From an uncultured bacterium (GTDB lineage Bacteria > Cloacimonadota > Cloacimonadia > Cloacimonadales > Cloacimonadaceae): a stretch of 17,279 nucleotides of DNA. The stretch covers positions 1 to 17,279 of the forward strand of contig CALDSN010000023.1 in NCBI GenBank assembly GCA_937924555.1. The letters run 5' to 3'. The translations under genes were made by a program, and so were the position numbers. The notes below the pieces were generated by a model. It was given only the letters and a program-made list of their open reading frames with translations. It searched no databases and was not told the origin of the DNA. Shown here one piece after another: positions 8,089-15,170 of the stretch. Every line of letters begins with the position of its first letter. Position 1 is the first letter of the stretch.

Positions 8089-10085
8089 TGCTTAAATATG
8101 TCATTATTGCCCTGTTTGCGCTTAGCATATCAGGATATTACAACTATAGCAGCCATCCGGAGATTTCGGTCTCCCGAAGATGGCTGCTATTCTCTTTGCG
8201 CAGCATCTCTCTTGCTATAATCCTCTTGCTGCTCATCAGCCCTATTCTGTACTATATTCAAGAGAAAAGCATAGCCCCACAAATTGTAATGCTGGAAGAT
8301 ACCTCTTTGAGTATGAACCTGAAACATGGGGCAAGCAGCAAAGCACAACAATTGAAGCCTGCTTTTGCCAAGATGAAGTCACAGTTCGAGGATGCCGGCT
8401 ATGATGTGCTGAGCTATAACTTTGCGGATGGGCTGAAGGGGGATGCAGGAGGCAGCTTGTTAGGCAAAACCTTAGAGCAGCTTAAACAAGATAAAGCCTT
8501 GAGGAACCTCGCCGGAGTGGCCGTTGCCTCAGACGGTTGGCTGAGAGATGAATCCCTGAACTCCGTTACTCAGATGGGAGTCCCTTTTTATGTATTGGCG
8601 GATAGCTCGCGCATTACAAACCCGGACCTGGCGGTCACCAATGTGCTCAGCAATCCATATGCGTATCGTAACGAGCCTAATACCATCAGGGCGGATATCG
8701 TGTCGGAAAACTATAATGGCAGCGTGGAAGCACGCTTAATGGTGGCTAATCGCCTAATCTCCAAACAAAGCCTGAAAGTTGAAGCTGGGAAAACGCAAAG
8801 CGTGGACTTCGTGCATCGCTTCACCCAAACAGGATTCTACCCCTGGAGAGTGGAACTGAGCAATCTGGCTGGAGAAAACAGATTGGCAAACAACAGCTAC
8901 CCCGGTGCCATTGAAGTGCTATCCGACAAAGAGAGAATTGTGCTAATCTGGGATAAACCCGCTTGGGATAATAAGTTCATTCTAGACGCCATAAACGCAA
9001 AGCCCCGTTGGGAAGTGGAAAGCTATCACAACCGCAACGGAGTTCTCTTTAGTGGTGATAAGCAGGCAAGCAATCTGCAAAGCACCAATCTGGCTGCCAT
9101 TATCATCATCAATAACGGCTTCATGACTCTGGACCAAAACGCTCTGCATTTCATAAACACAGCACAAAGCAAAGGCGTAGGTATTCTATATCAAGGCTTG
9201 CCCCTTGCAGCACTCAACAGCATCCTGCCCATGCAGAAATCCAATATTTCCACCGTGTATCAAGGCTTCATCAACCCTGGTCCTCTGGCGGTAAACTATC
9301 CCATGCTAAGCCCTTTGGTGGATGAAGCAAAAGATCTACCCCCGGTTGATTACTATTATCTAAGCCCCAATCCCGGAGCTGAGATATTGGCCACCATCAA
9401 CAACCCCCAATCATCTCCTGCTATTGCCACCAAGAATATCGGTTCAGCCCGCTGTGTTGCCTTTTCCATGCTTAATCTTTGGCGCTGGCAGCTTCAGGGA
9501 AAGGATGGTGCATACGCTAAGTTTATCGGCAACTGCTTAACCTGGCTGAGTAATAAAAGCACAGGTGGGTACGAAGCTATCCATAACAGCAGCTATATGC
9601 TGGGTGAGGAAATCCGCATCAAATTGCGGGTGGAGGATAGCATTCGCCAACGCAAGCTGGATGTTAACCCCAAGATCCGCATTCTGGACAGTAAGAACAA
9701 GGAAGTGCTAAACGACTATCTTAGTAGAACAGATGATTATTACGGCATTATTGCTGAGCTAAAGGAACCCGGAACATACCATTTTGAGATTAGCGACAAG
9801 GAGAGCGGACAGAGCACCAAAGGCAAGTTTGAACTTAGTGATACCAACATAGAGAGTAGGGATTTCGGCTACAATCTGCCTTTATTGATGTGGATGTCAA
9901 GTGTGAACGGGGGGAAATTGCTTTATCCAGCATCAGCGGATACTTTCAAACCAATACCTGCAACACCTGAAATCCAAGTGAATCGCCGTGAAATTGCCCT
10001 CTACAAAAAGTGGTATATCCTCAGTCTGTTCATTCTGGCTTTCTGCATTGAACTATACTTCCGCAGGCGTTGGGGTCTCCTCTAA
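8088..10085 (+). CDS. Membrane protein with vWA-like and GATase1-like domains
   Basis: A 665-residue inner-membrane protein. The ATG at 8088 overlaps the stop of the preceding gene (TGATG), which favours it over an in-frame TTG at 8079. Two hydrophobic helices occupy residues ~3-19 and ~32-57, and a third lies near the C-terminus (WYILSLFILAFCIELYF), followed by FRRRWGLL. Between them is a vWA-like domain: MIDAS D-T-S-L-S at 71-75 and VAVASDGWL near 144-152. Next comes a beta-sandwich region. After it is a GATase1/flavodoxin-like segment (LAAIIIINNGFMTLDQ... GVGILYQGLPL) and then LNLWRWQLQG...FIGNCLTWLS. This order is typical of the large vWA-type membrane proteins often found with Bat/MoxR systems, but no MoxR ATPase is present here. 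The catalytic Cys of amidotransferases is not evident, so the GATase fold is probably non-enzymatic. Confidence 0.78.
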   Translation: MLKYVIIALFALSISGYYNYSSHPEISVSRRWLLFSLRSISLAIILLLLISPILYYIQEKSIAPQIVMLEDTSLSMNLKHGASSKAQQLKPAFAKMKSQFEDAGYDVLSYNFADGLKGDAGGSLLGKTLEQLKQDKALRNLAGVAVASDGWLRDESLNSVTQMGVPFYVLADSSRITNPDLAVTNVLSNPYAYRNEPNTIRADIVSENYNGSVEARLMVANRLISKQSLKVEAGKTQSVDFVHRFTQTGFYPWRVELSNLAGENRLANNSYPGAIEVLSDKERIVLIWDKPAWDNKFILDAINAKPRWEVESYHNRNGVLFSGDKQASNLQSTNLAAIIIINNGFMTLDQNALHFINTAQSKGVGILYQGLPLAALNSILPMQKSNISTVYQGFINPGPLAVNYPMLSPLVDEAKDLPPVDYYYLSPNPGAEILATINNPQSSPAIATKNIGSARCVAFSMLNLWRWQLQGKDGAYAKFIGNCLTWLSNKSTGGYEAIHNSSYMLGEEIRIKLRVEDSIRQRKLDVNPKIRILDSKNKEVLNDYLSRTDDYYGIIAELKEPGTYHFEISDKESGQSTKGKFELSDTNIESRDFGYNLPLLMWMSSVNGGKLLYPASADTFKPIPATPEIQVNRREIALYKKWYILSLFILAFCIELYFRRRWGLL

Positions 10086-10466
10086 GTTCCTATCCTGATA
10101 TAAAAGATGGGCAGTTCAGACAGTGCTGAACCACCCTATCCAATCAACCTATAGCCCAAATTCAAACGGTCTGCCTAAAGAGCCCATTGCTTGCCAGCCA
10201 TACCTAACCCTAGATCCCTTTGAGCTTGAGGAGTTAATGTTCAATAGAGCAGGATGCATTCCAAATCGCTACTGTGTTGTAATAATCTGGTATCAATGTA
10301 TTTGCGGCTCGTGATATTTCTCACTCATGGTAAATATTACCATAGGTGGATTAATGATTGAGGGGTATTGTTAACACGCAAAGTAAAGCATATGGCGTAT
10401 TTGGTAAAGAGAGCTAGGCAAACATTTAAAGATTATCCGGAATAGTATATTCCTTAGCAATTCGTG
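10086..10466. other. Convergent intergenic region with hairpins, no convincing gene
   Basis: This 381-base gap separates the plus-strand vWA gene from the minus-strand response regulator. A hairpin lies at 10109-10136: GGG-CA-GTTCAG / CTGAAC-CA-CCC with a symmetric CA/CA internal loop and a 6-base apical loop. It is 23 bases after the vWA stop, and no T-run follows. ATGGTAA-ATA-TTACCAT lies at 10327-10343. GGAATA-GTA-TATTCC (10439-10453) lies just after the response regulator stop on the minus strand. They may serve as 3'-end structures. A 63-codon frame at 10123-10314 has no ribosome site and an odd composition and is not called. Confidence 0.5.
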
Positions 10467-11813
10467 TTAATGGTGCTCCTTCAGCTTGATCCCCAGAGAT
10501 GATATCTTTTTGAATAAGTTTGATTTATCCATGTGCAGCATCTCTGCGGTTTTGCGTACATTATACTCATTTTCGATAAGAGCATGCTCAATATATGCCT
10601 TCTCAAAGCTGCTTAGCACAGAGCGTAATGAACTTGTTTTGCTATCCTGAAAACCTGCTTCCCGAGGTGTGGTAAAATCTACCACGGATAAGGTATCGCT
10701 TTTGGAATAAATTACCCCACGTTCCACCACATTCTTCAACTCGCGTATATTGCCGTCCCATCGTTGTTCGCACATCCATGCTTTGGCGGAAGAGCTGATG
10801 GTCTTTGGCGGGAGGAAGTTGCGGGAGCAGAACTCGCTGACAAAGTAATCCGCCAAACCTGGGATATCATCAATTCTTTGTCGCAGGGGAGGGATAACTA
10901 TGTGCATGGTATTTAGCCTGTAGAGCAGATCCTTCCTGAAGCTCCCTTCTTCGCACAAACCGAAAAGGTCTTGGTTCGAGGCACTGATGATGCGGGTTTT
11001 TATCTTGCTCACTCTACCCCCCAATTTCTGCACTTCTCCCTCTGCCACTACCCTTAGTAACTTGGCTTGCACTGAAATGGGCAGTTGGCTTATCTCATCC
11101 ATAAAGAAGCTGTTATTGTGAGCATATTCGAAATATCCCTTTTTTACTTTATCAGCTCCAGTGAACGCACCTTTTTCGTATCCAAACAATTCCGCCTCAA
11201 AGAGGTCTTTGGGAACGGAAGCACAGTTTATGCTTATCAAGCTTTGCGCTCCATACTTACTGAGACGGTGAATGGCGTGAGCTGCCAGTTCTTTCCCAAC
11301 CCCCGTTTCTCCGCTGATCAGCACGGGGCAATCGAACTGCGAGGCTTTGATGATTTCTCCAAATAAAGCTTCCATCGGGGCAGAAGTTCCCCGCATTCCA
11401 ATGGCGGCAATGCGAAGCTCATGCATTTGTGCTTTGATAGAAATGCCATCGCTTAGTCTTTTCAGTTTCATAAGCAGGTGGTTGGTATCCAAGGGCTTCT
11501 CAATGAAGTCCATCGCACCGTTTTTGATGGCAGATACTGCATCGGGGATATGAGCACTGCCAGAGATCATCAAGATTGGTAGTTCAGGATATGCATCATG
11601 CACATAACTCAAAGTGTTAAAGCCATCTTGCAGAGCGGGAAAGCACATATCCAGCATCATTACATCGACCTTCTCGTTACGGAGGATTTGTTCGCAGCCT
11701 TCCATTTTCGCAGCGCTAACCACGTCATAACCTGCATTGGTTAGCAGGTCGGTAGTAAGCCGGAGAAACACCAGATCATCATCCGCCAGCAGTATCCTAA
11801 TCTTACCCATCAT
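10467..11813 (-). CDS. NtrC-family sigma-54 response regulator
   Basis: A 448-residue cytoplasmic transcription activator acting with sigma-54 RNA polymerase. The receiver domain (1-~120) has the acidic patch DDD (11-13), phospho-acceptor Asp55 in MMLDM and Lys106 in EKPLD. The AAA+ domain has Walker A GETGVGKE (168-175), GAFTGA (215-220, sigma-54 contact) and Walker B FFMDE with Asp239-Glu240. It ends with RRDDIP-type arginine elements (LRQRIDDIPGL). A Fis-type helix-turn-helix occupies the last ~45 residues (YNVRKTAEMLHMDKSNLFKKI). All functional motifs are intact. The start overlaps the kinase stop (ATGA), and two adjacent ATGs (11813 and 11810) are possible; AAAGG upstream sits slightly better for the second. 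It is co-transcribed with the propeller histidine kinase, its likely partner. Targets are not visible here. Confidence 0.93.
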   Translation of the reverse strand: MMGKIRILLADDDLVFLRLTTDLLTNAGYDVVSAAKMEGCEQILRNEKVDVMMLDMCFPALQDGFNTLSYVHDAYPELPILMISGSAHIPDAVSAIKNGAMDFIEKPLDTNHLLMKLKRLSDGISIKAQMHELRIAAIGMRGTSAPMEALFGEIIKASQFDCPVLISGETGVGKELAAHAIHRLSKYGAQSLISINCASVPKDLFEAELFGYEKGAFTGADKVKKGYFEYAHNNSFFMDEISQLPISVQAKLLRVVAEGEVQKLGGRVSKIKTRIISASNQDLFGLCEEGSFRKDLLYRLNTMHIVIPPLRQRIDDIPGLADYFVSEFCSRNFLPPKTISSSAKAWMCEQRWDGNIRELKNVVERGVIYSKSDTLSVVDFTTPREAGFQDSKTSSLRSVLSSFEKAYIEHALIENEYNVRKTAEMLHMDKSNLFKKISSLGIKLKEHH

Positions 11814-14260
11814 TCACCTTTCAACCAAAAGGATACGGTGGTGCCGAGTCCTTCTTCGCTTTGAATATACATGATTCCCCCCAGGGAGTCCATAATCTTC
11901 TTTGTTTCGGGAATACCGATACCTGTGCCCGATTGGTTGGTGGTGAAGAATGGCTTCCAGATATCCTCTATGTATTTGGCGGGGATTCCGCAGCCGTTAT
12001 CCTCAATTTCCACCAAAACCGTATGGTCTTCCTGAGGAGAGCTAACTTTGGGAAACACCTTAACCGAGATGTGCAGCACACCCCCATTGGGCATGGCTTC
12101 CAGCGCATTGTTTATCATGTTTGTTATGGCTTCCTCAAAGCGAATCGGCTCGATATAGGCTTGCAAAGGCTCAGTTCCCCAGTTTCGAATCAGCTTGATG
12201 TTGTGCGGAAGGGCAGTTCTTGCCAGACAATGCTCGATGCAGGGCACAATCTCCTGAAGTTGCAGCTCAAAGTCTTTCAGTTCTGTGAAGCGCTGGAAGG
12301 CATGGGTAAACACCCGCACTTTGTCTATCTCGCTTCCGATAATCTGGTAATATTCCTTACGATTAGCCTCGCTTTGAGTTTGCAAGACATCCAGCGCTAA
12401 CATAATATTGGTAATATGCCTGCGCACATGATGCGACAATCTGCGGGCAATATCCGCCCAATGTAATTTATCCGCCACCTGAGAGGGATCGGCAGCCATG
12501 GGAAACAGGGTTATCAGCCATATCTTGCGTAAGTTACGCGTGTGAGACATGCTAACCCGATAGCTCTGCAACCCTTCCTCAAGCCCCAGCGTCTCAGTAT
12601 AAACATATCTGTCTCTACCACTTTCCATGAACTTCAATAGAGCAAGATAAATGCTTGGGAAGCACAGTTGCAGGTTTCTGCAGGCGGGATCTTTACTCCC
12701 CTCCGCCAGCATAAACACAGGGTTGCTGGCAAAGGCAATTTTGTGCGCATTGGTAAGCACAATTAATCCTTCCTGCATCTGGTTGGCGGTTATTTTCATC
12801 ACATTTAATCTGCGGGCATAGCGGTAAAGCAACATCCCTACCAGCACCAGCAGCCCAAGGTTTAGCACCATGGTGTGGTCTTTAATTACTCTCGTGATGT
12901 ACTTCAGTAAAGCCTGATGCCCGTAGCTGTAATAACGCACCTCTCTTTCAGAAGCAACGCTGATCAACGGGTTATTCTCAATTCCGGTTCTCACTATGTT
13001 CACCACAATCTCTGTATCATCAGGGAAAGGGATTTTTATCCGGGCTTTGATGTTATAGTGATTATCCAGCACCAGCAGATAGTTATCCTCTGTCTGCAGT
13101 ACAATCTCTTTATTGTTATCCTGATCCAGGTCTTCCACCATCCAGATTAGCTTAGCATACTCTTTTTGCTTGTGCGGAATCACCTGTAGGTTATCGTCCA
13201 GCACAATTAAGCCTCTGCTTTTGTCCACCAAATGGATTCGTGATGTTCCTGCCGCATCCATGCGCTTTACGAAGTCTGCATTTTGCAGCCGTTCCAAGGT
13301 TGTGGACATTTGCAGGTTAAGCCTTCGCAGCATTGATTTCCCTGTCCAACTATACATGGAGGCAGTATTACGATTGTTTGCACTTCCCCAGGTGCTGTTT
13401 ACCACATATATTTCCAGCTTCCCATCCTGCCCATGATCGGCAATATCCACAAGTACCTGTCCATTTCCCGTAAACTGCTGTTCCTTGTAAAGTACTTCTC
13501 CCGATGTGGATAGCATCACCAACCAGCCATTAAAATCATCCAAGCCGTTTATCACTTGCTCGGTATTCTTCAAAGCGGTTGTACCGAACACCAGCTCCTT
13601 GGTTCCGTTATTGTCGAAATCTCGAAGGATTAGCCCGGAAACATTGCAGGGGGTAACAAACTGCCATTTCAGTTCTCCGGAGATGATATCGAAAACATAT
13701 ATGCCGCGGGGGTTTGCCGTGAAGCTATCCAAACCCAAACACAGCAGTTCCAGCCTACCATCGGCATCAATATCTTCCAATGTCTGGGGTATCATCTGTC
13801 CGAAATAGTGGATGCGGGTGTCGTTAACTGCGCTGTCAGTTCGGGGAATGCGGGCAAAAGCTTTCATCTCTCGTTTCAAAGGGGTTTGCCAATCGTATTT
13901 AACTGCATTAAGATACACTGCTTTTTGGTCATTATAGGTGTAGAACAACCACCTACCGTTATCTCTGGGATCTGCCAATACCTGAACCGTCTGAAAGGGG
14001 AAAACTGAGTTTAACTGAGATAGCACCCTTCCCTTGATATCCTGAACGTAAAGAGAGTTAACCCCACTATTATTGGAGTCTGTACAGATGAAGAAATCGG
14101 TTTCGTCACCCTTCAAATCTGCATAAATCCAACCTGTCATATTGCTGTCGTGTCGGTTTATATCCTCCGAAACCAACTCGTGCGTTTCCCACCTGTGCCC
14201 GTTTCCACAAGCACTAAGCAGAATCAGACTAAGCAACAACAGGGCAGTGCCTTTATTCAT
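11810..14260 (-). CDS. Lipobox-bearing histidine kinase with FG-GAP-like propeller sensor
   Basis: An 816-residue sensor kinase. The start at 14260 is preferred over 14317 because GGAG precedes it, it opens a signal peptide with lipobox LSAC (Cys18), and the longer start would overlap the promoter -35 box. Residues ~25-455 form an extracytoplasmic beta-rich domain with FG-GAP/VCBS-like loops: DIDADG (163-168), DFDNNG (214-219), DHGQDG (275-280) and DLDQDNN (377-383). Each is followed by a hydrophobic strand (LELLCL, KELVFG, LEIYVV, KEIVLQ). One helix lies at ~463-481. Residues ~490-600 look PAS-like (MQEGLIVLTNAHKIAFASNP). The H-box is LSHHVRRHITN (His610), differing from the usual H-E/D...P. 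The ATPase has the N-box NMINNALEAMP, G1 DNGCGIP (~754-760), WKPFFTT, and G2 GTGIGIP. It is the likely partner of the response regulator overlapping its 3' end. The ligand is unknown. Confidence 0.9.
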   Translation of the reverse strand: MNKGTALLLLSLILLSACGNGHRWETHELVSEDINRHDSNMTGWIYADLKGDETDFFICTDSNNSGVNSLYVQDIKGRVLSQLNSVFPFQTVQVLADPRDNGRWLFYTYNDQKAVYLNAVKYDWQTPLKREMKAFARIPRTDSAVNDTRIHYFGQMIPQTLEDIDADGRLELLCLGLDSFTANPRGIYVFDIISGELKWQFVTPCNVSGLILRDFDNNGTKELVFGTTALKNTEQVINGLDDFNGWLVMLSTSGEVLYKEQQFTGNGQVLVDIADHGQDGKLEIYVVNSTWGSANNRNTASMYSWTGKSMLRRLNLQMSTTLERLQNADFVKRMDAAGTSRIHLVDKSRGLIVLDDNLQVIPHKQKEYAKLIWMVEDLDQDNNKEIVLQTEDNYLLVLDNHYNIKARIKIPFPDDTEIVVNIVRTGIENNPLISVASEREVRYYSYGHQALLKYITRVIKDHTMVLNLGLLVLVGMLLYRYARRLNVMKITANQMQEGLIVLTNAHKIAFASNPVFMLAEGSKDPACRNLQLCFPSIYLALLKFMESGRDRYVYTETLGLEEGLQSYRVSMSHTRNLRKIWLITLFPMAADPSQVADKLHWADIARRLSHHVRRHITNIMLALDVLQTQSEANRKEYYQIIGSEIDKVRVFTHAFQRFTELKDFELQLQEIVPCIEHCLARTALPHNIKLIRNWGTEPLQAYIEPIRFEEAITNMINNALEAMPNGGVLHISVKVFPKVSSPQEDHTVLVEIEDNGCGIPAKYIEDIWKPFFTTNQSGTGIGIPETKKIMDSLGGIMYIQSEEGLGTTVSFWLKGE

Positions 14261-14288
14261 ACATACTCCGAAAGTAAATGTAAAAGCT

Positions 14289-14317
14289 ATTCTACACATA
14301 GGATATAATACTGTCAA
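14289..14317 (-). promoter_or_regulatory. Sigma-70 promoter of the propeller kinase operon
   Basis: Read on the minus strand: TTGACA (14317-14312), a 17-base spacer, and TAGAAT (14294-14289). The -35 box is perfect and the -10 box matches five of six. Transcription would begin near 14282, about 22 bases before the ATG at 14260. The longest possible reading frame of the kinase would start inside the -35 box, which excludes it for this transcript. Confidence 0.75.
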
Positions 14318-14404
14318 GAGAAATGTAGGCTATCTTGCGTTGTTTAGTTGATTTTATTCCTGATGTGCAAAAGTCACCTCTTGTCTTGGCATGACCACAC
14401 CCTT

Positions 14405-14481
14405 GGTTCCACTGCGCTATCATTACGGACTCATTGCGGATAAAGAGCGCAGTAAGTCCGCAATGATACCGTAGTGAATCC
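14405..14481. repeat. Long imperfect hairpin of 11-base units
   Basis: Bases 14405-14438 pair with 14448-14481 around a 9-base loop (GATAAAGAG): 34 positions, with 5 mismatches and 2 G-T wobbles. The best segment is TATCATTACGGACT (14418-14431) with AGTCCGCAATGATA (14455-14468). The left arm contains tandem 11-base units TCATTACGGAC (14420-14430) and TCATTGCGGAT (14431-14441), with a degenerate unit before them. The right arm contains GTCCGCAATGA (14456-14466) and TACCGTAGTGA (14467-14477). The design and the TCATTAC core match the element at 4204-4273. It lies between divergent genes, and no T-run follows. Confidence 0.82.
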
Positions 14482-14546
14482 AATGAATAAAGGCGTGACA
14501 GGCAGGAGACCGCAGGAGCCGGGAAAATGTGTTAAGGCAAGTAAAC

Positions 14547-14572
14547 TTGACAAAAAGCGCAGAGGATATTAG
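14547..14572 (+). promoter_or_regulatory. Weak promoter candidate for the NtrYX-like operon
   Basis: A perfect TTGACA lies at 14547-14552, but the -10 is poor. TATTAG (14567-14572) is spaced only 14 bases away, and TAGCTG at 17 bases matches in two positions. An activator-assisted promoter is possible. No sigma-54 site is clear. Confidence 0.25.
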
Positions 14573-14610
14573 CTGGCTTTTGTGAAAAAATAAGTATAAG
14601 GACGATGCCA

Positions 14611-15160
14611 ATGCTTGAAGCACTAACCGGTAAAGTGTTTGCTACTGTAGCCTCGCTCTCCATGTTTTTGTTCTCGTCATACAGTGGTAACGATCCCTCT
14701 TTCCGAGCCATTAACAGCCGGGCGGGCGGAAACTACCTGCAGCTTCGCACCACTCTTGTGGGTGCTTTTGACAACGACTTCCCGGATGTGTTTAAAAGCG
14801 GGACCCTTATTCCGATAAACTTTGATCTCACCATAAAATCGGGGAATAGGGTTCTGGGCGAAAAGCGTTATCAGAACCGAGTTAAATACAATCTCAGTAA
14901 AGGCACATTTGAAATCTACACGGGAGGCATGAACCGCAACTTGGAAACGGACTCCTATTCGCATATGCTGGCTGAGGTCTCGGCATTCGAATGCTCCATA
15001 CCATACAAACCGGAATGGGGGAGTGGTGAATGTGCGATTGGAGGCAACCATGCCCACAATTAAGTTTGCTCAACTGAAAAAACCCGTTGACCTGATGGTG
15101 TTGTGGAAGTATCACAAACCGAAGGTTAACGCCACTCTCGACCTGCGAAAGACCTCGTAA
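14611..15160 (+). CDS. DUF4390-like exported protein, frameshifted near its 3' end
   Basis: The protein starts at ATG 14611 (AAGGA at 14598-14602), or less likely at ATG 14605. It has a hydrophobic N-terminal segment (VFATVASLSMFLFSSYSG) followed by strands of a DUF4390-like domain (LRTTLVGAFDNDFPDVFKSG, LIPINFDLTI, YNLSKGTFEIYTGG). In the first frame it stops at 15063 with an unlikely tail (CAIGGNHAHN). The next frame from about 15020 reads GVVNVRLEATMPTIKFAQ and then LKKPVDLMVLWKYHKP to a stop at 15160, which looks like the true C-terminus. Removing one G from GGGGG (15017-15021) joins the two frames into 182 residues. DUF4390 genes directly precede ntrY in many ntrYX loci, as here; the stop is 10 bases before the kinase ATG. 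The function is unknown. The shift may be an assembly error, a real mutation or, less likely, programmed. Confidence 0.7.
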
Positions 15161-15170
15161 AGGAAAGTAG

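Larger units (their letters stand above)
14261..14610. other. Divergent regulatory region between two two-component systems
   Basis: This 350-base gap contains the minus-strand kinase promoter (14289-14317), the long imperfect hairpin (14405-14481) and a weak plus-strand promoter candidate (14547-14572). Short reading frames on both strands lack ribosome sites and resemble nothing known. No sigma-54 (GG-N10-GC) site was convincing on either strand. Confidence 0.55.

Noticed and set aside
10123..10314. 63-codon frame in the convergent gap
   Set aside because: It starts with GTG, has no ribosome site, overlaps a hairpin and has a composition unlike neighbouring proteins.
10371..10470. TTAACACG (10371-10378) and CGTGTTAA (10463-10470) as a paired long-range inverted repeat
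   Set aside because: Only 8 bases separated by ~84, with one arm overlapping a stop codon; too weak to claim as an element.
14261..14610. Sigma-54 promoter sought between the two activator operons
   Set aside because: No GG-N10-GC arrangement with acceptable flanks was found on either strand. The TTGGCATG near 14386 lacks a matching -12 element.
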